Shown here one piece after another: positions 37,221 to 49,498 of a stretch of 64,000 bases of DNA (its first letter is position 1; the number at the start of each line of letters is the position of its first letter). Below the pieces are notes generated by a model. It was not told the DNA's origin, did not search any database, and saw nothing but the letters and a program-made list of their open reading frames with translations. A program made the position numbers and the translations under genes. This DNA is from Cordia subcordata (Eukaryota > Streptophyta > Magnoliopsida > Boraginales > Cordiaceae), in the NCBI GenBank assembly GCA_028554755.1, contig JAPTOF010000003.1:26390001-26454000 (forward strand), given 5' to 3'.

Positions 37221-38755
37221 TTGATGACAAAGCTCGAGTCTTTATTATTATTTCTGGACAGCTCCATGCATAAAACCTCTCTATTTGCAGGTGATTGAAT
37301 AAGGGTCAAGCTCATTTTTGGTGTATGTTGTGCATATCTTATACTTGTGTCTGGAACCTGTTCCCATGATTGATAGCGAGATACGCAGCTAGAATTTTAC
37401 GGTTGCCAAGGCTTTCTTGTTTCGAGTGTGTATGATCAGTTGAATTTAACTAATGATTTTACTTTCTGCTATAAGACAATTGTAGAATTATCGGATTTTC
37501 ATTGTTGTAACTTGTAAGGTGATCAAATGTCAAAAGGTGCAGTCTTTTTTGCTTTTTCTTTATGCATGGAATGATACAAAGGGCACAGTTTTACCACCAA
37601 CAAGAATAAGTTCTCGGCACATCAACCATGTGATCATTTCGTCATCCTGATGCTTTTTCCTGTTTGTTTCATTATTATTCTTTCCGGGGGAGAGGGGTGT
37701 TGGATATCAGAGCTAGTTTCAGCTAGAAGCTATTGTTTCCGAGTTGTTGCTTTGGATGCTAATTATGATTTATGGGGACAAAAACATAGTTAATATTTGG
37801 AGCTAATAATAAGGATGAAAACCTCATAGTACGAAGAGAATGAAAATATATTCATCCCAATTAATGTTTTCTCACAGCTGATCCAATTGGTCTCATGGAT
37901 GATTTCTTATCTGGTCGCTGTTGTGTTTGTTAACTATTTAACATGAGTAAATGTCTTCTATGGGTAAGTATTTTAGATTCTGGATTCTATTAGTGATTCA
38001 ATACAGTTCTTCTGTCAGTTGATATTCATGAACTTCACACTAGATAGTAGTAAATGCACTGTAGAAGTCACCATAGCAGATTTAAATGGGCGGAACTAGG
38101 TATATGGATTTTTCTGCTTTTTGTCCTACATGGGAGTTTTATAGTTCTGAAATCACTTAGTTTTTCTCCACCATTATGATAAGATCGAGCTTGACTTTGC
38201 CTTAGCAATGGGTAGAGCTTGACTTTTCTTGGTGAAGGCTAGCTTCTTTCAAATGCTACAGGACTAGTGCACTTTCATTGTCAATATGTTATATTATGTA
38301 ATTCACCATAAATTTAGTAGATTGTCATCCTATTGAATACTCCAGCCTGTGTATAGCTGGACCTTTGTTTCCATTCCAGCTACACCTTTGGACGTACTTT
38401 CCTTGGCCTCTTTAGTACCTTCATTCATCTCAGGACGCATGTATGAACTTTGGGGGGCTCCTCTGCTTTGGTTTTGGATGTTGAGGGCATTTTATCTTTA
38501 AGGCCCTTGTCATGCATTTTTCTCCTCACTATTCTGTGCATTTCTGCTTGTCTCAATCTCATCATGCCAACTGGAATGAATCACCGACAACTTTGCTCTT
38601 ATTGCTGAAAATGAAGTAACTCACAGATAAATATGGAGAAGGAAGAGCGTTCTTCTAAATATATTCTTGTCACGTTTTCTCTAATAGTTTATCAACTAGT
38701 TCTGCTGAAACTCTGGCTGTATTCAAGAGGTTCACAGGAGAATCCGAGACTCAGG

Positions 38756-40533
38756 ATGAAGGCACTTATTCTCGTTGGAGGGTTTGGTACCCGGCTGAGG
38801 CCACTAACCCTCAGTGTCCCAAAGCCACTTGTTGAATTCGCCAACAAACCCATGATCTTGCACCAGGTATACTTTTTGAGTATATCCTTTCTTGTTCAGC
38901 TTTATGTATATCCAGTCATGTCTATGCCTGTTGATAACCAGCATTCTTATCCTACCTCAGGTCTGCCAGATCATCCACATATATGCTCTTAATATAAAAT
39001 AATTTATGGTATGCTGCCCCAGTTATGAAGCCATGCGTGCGACCTATTATTCTATGTTTCTTTAACTAAATATCTGCACTTGGGAGTTTGCTCCTTCATG
39101 CCCTTATACCTTTACGCTTTCCAGTTGGGACGTTTTACATTTATGTCACCTCTCCAAAGTCTTCTAATAAATTTATTGCTGATTCTTGATGACTAATCAT
39201 TAAGCTCAAGCGCAAAGGAAGATATGAAGAGATAGAAATTAAAATCTTTGAGTTCTTCGGATTCTTTCATACACCGCAAAAAGGATGAAATCAGAAAAGA
39301 AGTAAAGAAAAGGCTTATTGAACATGTAGCTACCTCTGATAGCTAACAATCTCATTTGTCGCATCAGATTGAGGCTCTAAAAGCTATTGGAGTGAGTGAA
39401 GTGGTCTTGGCGATAAATTACCAGCCAGAGGTACAACAGAAGACTCTTTGATACTGAACACAAGTCTTTTATTCTTTTTTCTGGATAAAGCTTCACCTTA
39501 TTATTACTCAAAGCATCTTTGCTGTGCAGGTAATGCTTAACTTTTTAAAAGAATTCGAGGCAAAACTTGGGATCAAGATCACATGCTCTCAAGAGACCGA
39601 GCCACTTGGCACTGCAGGCCCCCTTGCTTTGGCCAGGGATAAGCTGGTTGATGGATCTAGTGAGCCATTCTTTGTTCTTAACAGTGATGTTATCAGTGAA
39701 TACCCACTAAGAGAGATGATTGAATTTCACAAATCACATGGAGGTGAGGCATCCTTGATGGTAACCAAGGTAAAGCTCCTTCAGTCTTCTCTTCCTAGAC
39801 TACCTTTGTCTTGTGTAGTATAGAATGTCTGGATATAAAATTGATTATCTAAATGGTACAGGTTGATGAACCATCAAAATATGGTGTGGTTGTTATGGAA
39901 GAATCCACTGGCCAAGTGGAGAGATTTATTGAGAAACCAAAATTATTTGTCGGCAACAAGATTAATGCTGGCGTTTATCTTTTGAATCCTTCTGTGCTTG
40001 ATCGAATTGAACTAAAGCCCACCTCAATTGAGAAAGAGGTGTTTCCTAAAATTGCAGCCGAAAATAAGCTATTTGCAATGGTCTTACCTGGATTCTGGAT
40101 GGACATTGGACAGCCAAGGGATTACATCACTGGCATGAGACTCTATTTGGACTCCTTGAGAAAGAGGTATCCTTCTAAATTGGCTTCTGGGCCTCACATT
40201 GTGGGCAATGTCTTAGTGGATGAGAGTGCCAAAATTGGAGAAGGTTGTTTGATTGGACCTGACGTCGCAATTGGCTCTGGTTGTGTGGTTGAGCCAGGTG
40301 TTAGACTCTCACGCTGCACAGTAATGCGTGGAGTTCGCATCAAGAAGCACGCTTGCATTTCGAGTAGCATCATTGGTTGGCATTCCACTGTTGGCCAATG
40401 GGCTCGTGTGGAAAACATGACCATTCTTGGAGAAGATGTTCATGTTGGCGATGAAGTATACAGCAATGGTGGTGTAGTTTTGCCCCACAAAGAGATCAAG
40501 TCTAGTATCTTGAAGCCTGAGATAGTTATGTGA
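38756..40533 (+). CDS. GMPP (CYT1/VTC1): Mannose-1-phosphate guanylyltransferase (GDP-mannose pyrophosphorylase)
   Basis: Four exons, 38756-38866, 39368-39430, 39530-39769 and 39862-40533, all in phase 0, giving 361 residues, the usual length. It catalyses mannose-1-phosphate + GTP to GDP-mannose + PPi in the cytosol. This feeds ascorbate synthesis, N-glycans and cell-wall mannans. The N-terminal nucleotidyltransferase domain has [40 protein letters not shown] and FIEKPK. The C-terminal left-handed beta-helix holds hexapeptide-like repeats ([19 protein letters not shown]) and ends [10 protein letters not shown]. The ATG at 38756 opens the family-standard MKALILVGG. An in-frame ATG 41 codons upstream lies in probable intron sequence. 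No lesions seen. Confidence 0.97.
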
Positions 40534-41640
40534 AGCTCAACAGTTAGCATTAGCCCATATGGTACCTGTCTTATGCGTTATGCGATTGTGCTTCTCTGGT
40601 GTTCCTTTTCGTCCCAATTTTCCTCTTCTACAGAGTTGAAGTCGGTGTTTGAGCTATAATGTCAGAGAGCTGCACCGCTGTTGTGGAGGACATATAAATG
40701 GTCGGTCACTGGTAGTGTAATCTTTTAATGTACAAAGAAATAAATTTTCGGTTGATTTCTACTATTTTTTGGGAATCCAGAGAAGCACTGTTTTTGTTCC
40801 ATCATACCATTCTAATTTGCCCTCTTGAGTTACATATTGTGGTCTTGATTTTCCTTGCTTAGCTACTGCTGTTAATGATGCAAAAGCATAGTATTCTTTT
40901 GTTGTAGTCCACTTTTTCTTGCATATCTGGTACAAAATTAGACTAAAAATTAGCCTACTATGACATTTAGTCCAATCAAGAAGAAACCAACACCATCAAC
41001 TGATTAAGATTATGATTAAGGGAGTGCTGCAATTTCTTATTCTAGTGTTGTTAAGAGTACAGAACCTGCAAATGGACAGAGATCTCTACATTGAGAATAT
41101 TTATTCTCTATTACTTAATTTGACAGCATCCTCAACTAACCAAACCACACAGAAATCTTCACGTTCATATGTTGGTTATCTAATTCTACCCTTCTCATTT
41201 TTGGGTTTGAGACTGTCTCATACTAATTTTGCTGCGTAAATATCTTCTTTTAATTGCTAAATTTCACGTGGTTACTGGTTACGTTTTAGGTAAACGAAAA
41301 TGCCCTTGAAATTGGCTTCTTGTACTCTAGAGGAACATTACAAAGAAAAATTTGAACTCAACATCAGCTGTTCATCAAAGTAGTCTTGCAGCAAACCTGG
41401 CCGTCGTGTCAACCTAACTTGTCATGAAGTGAGCTGCTAGATGGTAACATTTAGGACAAAAAGTGTAAACATAATAAAATAACTTGTTAAGGTACTACAG
41501 ATTAATGAAGTACTCTTTCTATCCTATTTTTGGTCATTTTACATCATACATATAACAGCTGTTTCCAATAACTGTTGGTTGCAAATTTTGAACATGACAG
41601 CCATTTTGAAAGGTTGCCATTAGCAAGTTTTGCACTGTAG
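40534..41640 (+). other. GMPP 3' UTR and intergenic DNA
   Basis: Roughly the first 230 bp are probable 3' UTR, with aataaa-like signals near 40740. The remainder has no recognised gene; the open frame at 41012-41239 lacks motifs. Confidence 0.5.
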
Positions 41641-41648
41641 CGGTTGGC

Positions 41649-42376
41649 AAGAATCGGATTTTTTTTTTATTTATACTTGATTTTAAAAATTTGTTTAAAA
41701 AATACCTTTATTTTGAATTCGTTTTTAAATTTACCCTTTTCGGCGTTTGAATTATGGAAATGGTAAATGAGTTACCGCTTTCGAATGTTTCAAATTTTCA
41801 TATTTAAATTTTGAATTGATTGCGTAATTAATGTAAGTTAATTTACCGAAACAATAATCAAATTACCCTTTTTTGGTAATGATTTTCTTTATGCAATTGG
41901 CCGAAAATTCATTAATGACTTTTGTCTTTTGTCACAATTTTTTCTCTCAGGTAACAGACAAAGAAGAAACTTAGGAGCCCCAAAAAGTTTTGATTGGATC
42001 TCCTCAAACATCTTTTCTACTCTAACAAGAGTTGGTGCCTACCTGTACCGTGGATTCTCAAACATCTTCTGAAACATCCTCCATGGATTAAACTTGCATG
42101 CCACTGGCCAAAAGACAAAAGCCAATAATGGATTACCAAAAAACAGTAGATCAATTACTGTTTCGATAATTTGATTCCCAAACTTATGTTAATTACGGAA
42201 CCTATTCAAAATTCAAATACGAGAATTCGAATCGTCTCGAAAACAATAACTCATTTATTATATTAGTAATTCAAACACCGAAAATAATAAATTTAAAAAC
42301 AAATTCAAACAAGGGTATTTTTAAAACGAATTTTTAAAATCAAGGCATAAATTAAAAAAAAAATCACAAGAATCTT
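41649..42376. mobile_element. ~730-bp foldback element
   Basis: The left arm (41649-about 41890) and right arm (about 42120-42376) are diverged reverse complements over about 240 bp. Shared blocks include ttgattttaaaaatt, tttttaaattta, gtgtttgaatta, gaattgattg/gaataggttc-cgtaatta and aaattac-(c/g)tttttggtaat. The 230-bp centre is more complex and non-coding. It lies between the GMPP and CASP-like genes. Confidence 0.75.
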
Positions 42377-42940
42377 CTTTTTTCACTTGGCCAACTTAAC
42401 AAAAGCTTTGCCTTTTGGCTGACAAATTGAAAGCGAGGTGGTTTGGCTGGTAGTTAGCAAAGCTTTGTCAACTAAGCTGGCAAATTCAACTTCCGGGCCA
42501 TGATCTTGGTTGAGAAAGGACAAAGCATCATTGCCACAGGATAATAAATATAAGTTAAGACCACATTCACATCTTAGACTGTAGCTAGCAGGAAGGATAA
42601 ATTGCCATAGTGATTGGTACAAGTCTAACTTGATATGCCCTCATTGAGAAATATGGCATTCCAGAGCCCTGAGAATTTGCAGGCAAAAATCTTCTCTTTA
42701 TCTAACAAAAATTGATGAACACAAGAACGACTGTATGAGTAGCTCCATGCCTCCTAGACAGTAAGAGATAGTTGGAGCTGAAAAAAGAAGCCATACTAAA
42801 TCACCTCTATGCACAATGTGCTGCATGTCACCAAGGGGCGAGATAAAACTCAGCCACCAGCTATATACATGCGTGGAAATGGAGAAGATTTACATCATGA
42901 GTTAATAAATTGTGACTTCATGGTGTCAATAACAGATCAT
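42377..42940 (-). other. 3' flank of the CASP-like gene
   Basis: Probably holds the 3' UTR of the minus-strand CASP-like gene. No separate gene seen. Confidence 0.45.
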
Positions 42941-45900
42941 CTAAGGCGAGGCCACCAGCCAAAACATGACATAAGAAGAAATGGCAAGGAGGAACCATGC
43001 AGCAAATGCGAATGCTATGGAAATCTGGAACGTAGTACATGAGAGTTTGGTCTCTACCCTGCAGATATGTGTGTCTTTAACAAAAAGAACAGCCACGCCA
43101 GCTGATGAGCAAGCTGCAGCAAGTGATAGAGTAGCTGTCACCTGCATATTTTGAACATAAGTTGTAATACAGTATACTTCATTGAAACTGAAATGCGAAG
43201 TAGTATGAACGATAGCCAGAGTTTCATCCTATGCAAAAGAAAACCACAACCAGGACACAGACAGCGTCAAATGCAGCAAACAGAACTTATCAAGTTCAGG
43301 ATGAATGGAAGCACATATGAGTAAACTAGCTGAAAACTGGATTGGTACAACCATGGAGCTCTTTAAAAGCAAGGATTCGGCAGTGCATGTATGAAAACCT
43401 TGAAGAAATTCCCCAGTGCACAAGTCAATGAATTGACTAATTGTTATACTCAGGCAAAATAATATCACAGTCATCACATAGAAAGAAGTGTCAATAAGAT
43501 CACTACTAGAACATTATGTACTTAAAAATCTTACAAACGAATTTACATCAAACAGAAAATTCTATGAAGTGCTATAGGAAAATGATACTGCTACTTATGA
43601 CAAGGAAAAAAGAAACCTTTGCCACAGAGTTTCCAGCAGTTTGTGGAGAGAAGTGAAATTATCTAAATTTTAGTTACAGTAATTTTTAGCAGGAACCAAA
43701 AGACATTGTCCAAGAAAATCCACTTATCACAACCATCATTGCAATCTAGAGAGAAAAGGCCAAGGCATAATGGATTTTACTGGAAAATTAATCATTTGCT
43801 GTTCTCAAATAATTTAGAAGAAAAGGTCGCCATGGATGCAGGAAGATTCACCATTTCCAGTTCTCAAATAATTTTAGAAAAGAAAGGGGCAACAACTGTT
43901 GATGTGAAGCCATAACTTCTACCACAATCAATTTCCAGTCTTGTCACAGCCTGCATATAGGCTTGGTAATTGGTATTGGATATCGTCATCAATAAGTCTT
44001 ATTATGTTTTAAATAATGCAGGCTACAATATAAATGAGACACTGAAAATTATCTGTCTTTTCTCCCTTTGCAGAATGGGGCCAGGAGATGCCTGCAAAAG
44101 ATTACATGAGATTGTGTGACAGAATATGGTATTACAGAGGAGCATGGCAAGCGAAACAACAGGAAAATTTATACTCTTGCTGGGTTCAACCTTAACCAGA
44201 TAATCTATGTCACAGACACAGGAAAACCAGACAAAGACCAGCTAAACAACTAACTCCAAAGTTGAAAGTAAGCAAGTGAGGTTGGATTTAAAAGTACTAT
44301 TCATTCCCTTCCTTTTTGATCAAATCTTCTACTACAGGCATGAGCGTCCCACTTACTCAGCTCTAACACTTTCAATCTCTTATACTGGAGGCACTTTCTG
44401 GCTTTAAAGTGATAAACAACTTGAGTACCTTTATGAATCAAATTTTCTATCAAGTTCTCCAAGCTAGACACTGGCCGTGATGTTAAGATCTGTTTATAGG
44501 GCACAAAGAAGAAAGCCGAACAACAATGTAGAAAACAGAGCCCCAGTCGGAGTCCCTCAAAATGAAATGCTTCACAATAATAATCATTCTTTGCGACTTC
44601 GCTCTATTTTCTTTCTTGCGGGAGCCCAAGCATCAGCAAAATATATACATCCACCAATAGGAAGTCATTATGCATCATTAAGTCAGTAAAGTTGTTTTTC
44701 CCATGTAAGGATGCCTTGTGTGACACTATTTTTGCTTGATGTTATCTCACTTTCCATAATCTCAGAAATGCCAAATGAAGAATAACACGTCAAGAAGGAC
44801 CAGAAAGATGATAAGCACTCTGGACCACATCAATGGATGATATTTGTCACTTGAATTGACGGAATTTATCATTCTTTTTCCTGCTTATTTTGGACCAGAA
44901 TCAGCAAGGATATATATCTAAAATGCCACTTCCATCACGAAACCAAGGGCACCCAAAGCCCCTGCACCATCCAGCAATTTATTTCTCTACTATGAGGTGC
45001 CAAAGCAACAAGGAGGATTTGGAAACAGCTTTTAATGAATAATATGTCCCGCAGAAAACAAAAAGATCCAAAAATATGAAGTTGAGACGTGCTTTTTCCA
45101 GTGAGAAGATGGACAAATTTTCTTGGCAAATCTTTAGGTACCAACTCACTGACACTTGACATGTGGAAAATTTCCAGCTCTTTTAACTGGTAGCTTCCAA
45201 ACTATTACTACTGAGGTTCTACCAAAATGAATAATGGTACACAAGATATGAAAAGAAAAAAAAACACCATGTTAAATTATGAATCAGAATTTCACAAAGT
45301 CTAAACACATTTTGCAAGATTGAGCAACATTATAATTGCCATGAGAAAAGGAAGAAAAAGAAAAAGAAGATATATGACACAGAGAGAGAGAGAGAGAGAG
45401 AGAATCTTCCTGCTTGACTTGTGAGCAGAAATAGAGAATGAAAAAGCTCACAAAAGGTATGGTGGAGAGGAAAACAGTAGCAAGTGCCATTACACTCTTC
45501 AGATGTTTCTTGGTTGCTGAGTGGTGCTGTATCACTCTCATTCTTATTTCAAGATGCTTATTTAAACTTGGAAATTAACTATATAAGGAAGCTTGAGATA
45601 ACAGTAAATTACCCAATCACCAACAACAAACAGGCTGACAAAAATGTGATTGTGAAGGTCTCTCTTCATCCTCAAGGCATGTATATCAAGACAGGCAAGT
45701 CCAAAACTCCACAACACCTGAAGCCCCATGGATGCAATTAAGTAGCTGAACCAGAAAACTTGACCAGTTAGAGCAAGTGCTGTACTATGCAATAAGACCA
45801 TTCTACAATTAACTTGATTAGATAAGCTCGCTGAAGTCTGTTTTATGATTCCACAGAGAACATAGACAAAGGGACAAAGACAGTGGGCACAGGAGACTGA

Positions 45901-46956
45901 AGGATTAAAAGTTGGGCCAAAATAGGGATAGAAAGATAACAAGGAATAAGATTGTTGGGAACAACTTTAGTTTCATCTTCCATTTTTGTAGTTTTGTGGA
46001 GAATCAAGGATAAGAGTAATGGAAATGTAAAAGAGATTGCAGATATATATAATACTGTCCAACTAACTGGCAAGCCTCTAAATACTATTTGTTAAGCAAA
46101 ACATAGAAACAGCAGTCAGGTGGATTAATATGCATTCATGGTGAGAAATTGAATTCGTTAAACAATTACAAGGCCAAATTACTATAACCACTAAATCCTG
46201 TATTCATTCTCTCTTCCGCACCCCGAAAAAGAGAAGTAAAAGAAAAAAGAGACATCCTATTCGCACCCAAAAGGGGGTAGAGAAAGAAAAGAAAGTGAAC
46301 ATAAATATAGCTGATCTTTCCTAGTCCTCTAGGCATTCTACTTCACTTTTTGACAAATTCTTTTGCATTTTAAGAATTTGAAAGCTACAACTCCTATTTA
46401 TGTGTTACAATCAACTTCCACATGCCCCCAATATGCATTAATTAATTAAAGTGGGTGAAAAATCCATGACACTACCATTCGGAGCAGATTAAAGGCAACA
46501 AACAAATAAATGGCACCAATCATAAAGCCCTGAAATCATTACCAAATTAAGATAGAATATCAGAATAACACTAAAATGCCAACACCACAATTTCACTCTC
46601 AACCCAAATATAGATAAATAAAGAGAATGACAAACCAGTGCAGCACAAAACCCCAATTACAAAAAGAATTTCAATCCTCACATAGAGACATGTACCAATT
46701 GAACCTAAATAACAGCATAAAGCAGCAATCTTGCACGTATATTATCACTATATTCTAATGCAGAAAATGTCACAATAAAAGAATATATGAATAATGAGAA
46801 TTTTGGAATATGAGCAAAATAATACCAGAAAGCAGTGGTAGTGGAGAAACCAGAAGCAGAGGACATGATTCCAATTGAAGCTGCTGCAAAAACACACTGT
46901 CCTATCCTCAATACCAGCCCACTCACCTTCCCTGGGCTGCCAAACAATTCCTTCAT
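42941..46956 (-). CDS. CASPL5B-like: CASP-like membrane protein, CASPL5B type
   Basis: Three exons on the minus strand, 46956-46826, 45745-45613 and 43141-42941, give 154 residues, matching the ~155 of CASPL5B proteins. It opens [20 protein letters not shown], the family-typical N-terminus. Four membrane segments are visible: [51 protein letters not shown] and [20 protein letters not shown]. Conserved points include the Arg in the first helix region and the Asp-Trp (GDWV) spanning the exon 2/3 junction. CASP-like proteins are plasma-membrane MARVEL-related scaffolds; the role of the 5B subgroup is poorly known. Introns are 1.1 and 2.5 kb. The last residues are MFWLVASP. Confidence 0.93.
45381..45403 (+). 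repeat. (AG)n microsatellite in CASP-like intron 2
   Basis: About eleven AG units, intronic. Confidence 0.9.
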
Positions 46957-49190
46957 CTCTCTCTCCCTCTAATGTGGGTGTATAATAAAGATTGAATCTT
47001 TACTATGTTTTTAATACTAGATGTATGATAAAGATCGAACCTTTACTGGGTTTTTAATGCTGGGCAGGAGAGATTGATCCACAATTTGCAGAACATTTTT
47101 ACCAGATGAGAATTTGGTGTTTATGAACAAGAAAAACACACCAAAAGAGTCCCTATAAAGTAATGAAATGGAGCAATGATTTTAAGTTTTACTTTTCACT
47201 TTTCTTCTTCTTCTTTTCTTTTTTTCTATTTTTTTTTCCCCTTGTGTTGACAGGGGTTGCTTATTATATGTGCAAAATGGCATAAAGTAAATTGCCATTT
47301 CGTGGTAAGAGCTGTGTGGTTTTGCAAACCTGACTCGTACGTAATCACTTGCACAGGGTGTGTGTGTGTGTTTCCTTATTTTTTTTAAAAAAAAATGAAA
47401 TGGCTGTCTATACAATAGTAATACTCCTGCAAATTTCTTTTTCAAAATTGAATTTTGGTGTCTAAATCAGAGTATTTGAAGAAGTTCTAAAAACATAAAA
47501 CTAGAACTATTGAACAAATATTTTCTCAGTAATACTTTTGTTTTTATAAATTTACATTTTGGGAAATGAAGAAATGATGCTAGCATGAATTCTATCACTA
47601 CTTTCATACTTTTATATATAAAAGTCATCATGAATATTCTAAAAATCTTTGCTTCGTAAATATTAAGTAGTTTATAAATTTGATGTAGTGTAATCAATGT
47701 ATTATGTTAGGAGATAAAGTTATGAAACATATAATTGATGCAATTATTCTTGCATTTGATGAGTGACCAATCTCACAAATGTGCCTATCAATACAATCAT
47801 ATATTTATATGCTGGCTTATATCTAAAATTATGGTGCAAATTAAGTGGCATCACTAGTATAATTCTCCATGCGCCATGTGGGTGTAATATACTTTTTTAT
47901 TTTATGTTTTATATGATTTAAATAATTACATAATTAAATATCAATTAATTTTTTTTAAAAAAAAATTATTAATAAAGAAAAGAAAAAGAAAATAAAGAAG
48001 CTATGCAACAACAATAAAAGGCCAAAAAAAAAAGAAAAGAAAAAACTAAGAGCAAGTAAAGCCCAAAAATAACTACAACATAGTAGCAAAATGAGTTGCC
48101 ACATGATAATAGGTTAATTCCTTTTTTAGTATTGCAGTCTTGCACCTCAATTAATTATATTGTAACAATGGATTGAAGATAGGAATTTATTAAACATTTG
48201 GCTTCTCACTATCTTTGTAATACTTGACTTATTAGATGGTCTAGTTTGCCACTGATAGAGTGATAGTAAAACTTGTTTGTACTCATTTAGCGCATCATGT
48301 CATAATAAAATATATATAAATTAGTTTTAATTATATCAAGCTAAATGATGAAGTATGTAGGCCTAATCTAGGTCTTGAAATCAACAATAATTGCTATTGT
48401 CGTTTATATATTTCGGTCAAATGTAAATTCAGTGGATTAAAAGAAAAAGAAATAGTTCAAAATGAAAAAAAAAAAGGGAAAAATAGAATAAAGCCATCTT
48501 ATCGTTAGGTAAAACAACTTTCCACGTCCAGGCCATGGCACTTGAGACTACCACATGCCCCCTGGTTGGCTTCTTTTCAAGTAGAGAGGCATGTGAAACG
48601 GTGTTAGATCCCAAAATTCACATAATCATCACCCCAATTGTGTGTTTGTTAGTTGGAGGCTTTTTGTGTATTTGGTTTCATTGATGTAAATTGTTTAATG
48701 ATCACTCCAAGTATCTTGTTTTCTTAATAAATAAAAAAAGGGAAAAAAAAAGAGTGCCACTATTTTTTCCCAATACAAGAATTAAAGAAAAAGAAAAAAA
48801 GAAAAAATAATATATAACTTGTGTTATGTGCAGTAGTATCATTTATTAAGATATAAAATGTTAGAGTGCATTTGAAAGTGAGAACGGCATTGTTGTAGGG
48901 TAACCTTTTTCAAATTTTCACCCTTTCTTTTTACGATAAAAACCTAAATTCATGACAAAAAAAGGGAAAAAAAAAAACAAAGACTTAAACCCTATTCATT
49001 TAAAAATATGAGATATACATTTTAATTAAACAAAAGTAGAATTGTTAATTATAAGATGATACTATATACTAAAATAATACCTCCAAATCTATCTATACTA
49101 TATACAATAGCATTGTTAATTATAAGATGATAATGTATCTATATTATATACTAAAATAATAACTCTAAATTTCAAATTTGATTCTCTCCA
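46957..49190. other. Intergenic, AT-rich; CASP-like promoter at its left end
   Basis: The left part should hold the promoter and leader of the minus-strand CASP-like gene. The rest has long A and T runs. No gene seen. Confidence 0.5.
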
Positions 49191-49498
49191 AATTTAAACA
49201 CCATAATTTACCATTTGACATGAGTCATAAAGTATTTAAAAAGAAAACACACACAATCTAAAGTTTTCAATCAGTAACTATTTTCTCAGGAAATTCTTTT
49301 AATTAACAGCCTTTTTTTGGCAATGGAGCTCACTAGAATCGTGCTCGTGAATCGCGCTATAAACATAAACGAAACCGACGCTTCAACTTTACTCGTACAT
49401 AAAAACCCCTTCTTAAACCCTAAAGTGATTTCAAAACCCTCAACCCTATTTTCTCTCTCTCTTCCTCACTCTCTCATTTCTTGGCTCAAAAGTCAAAA

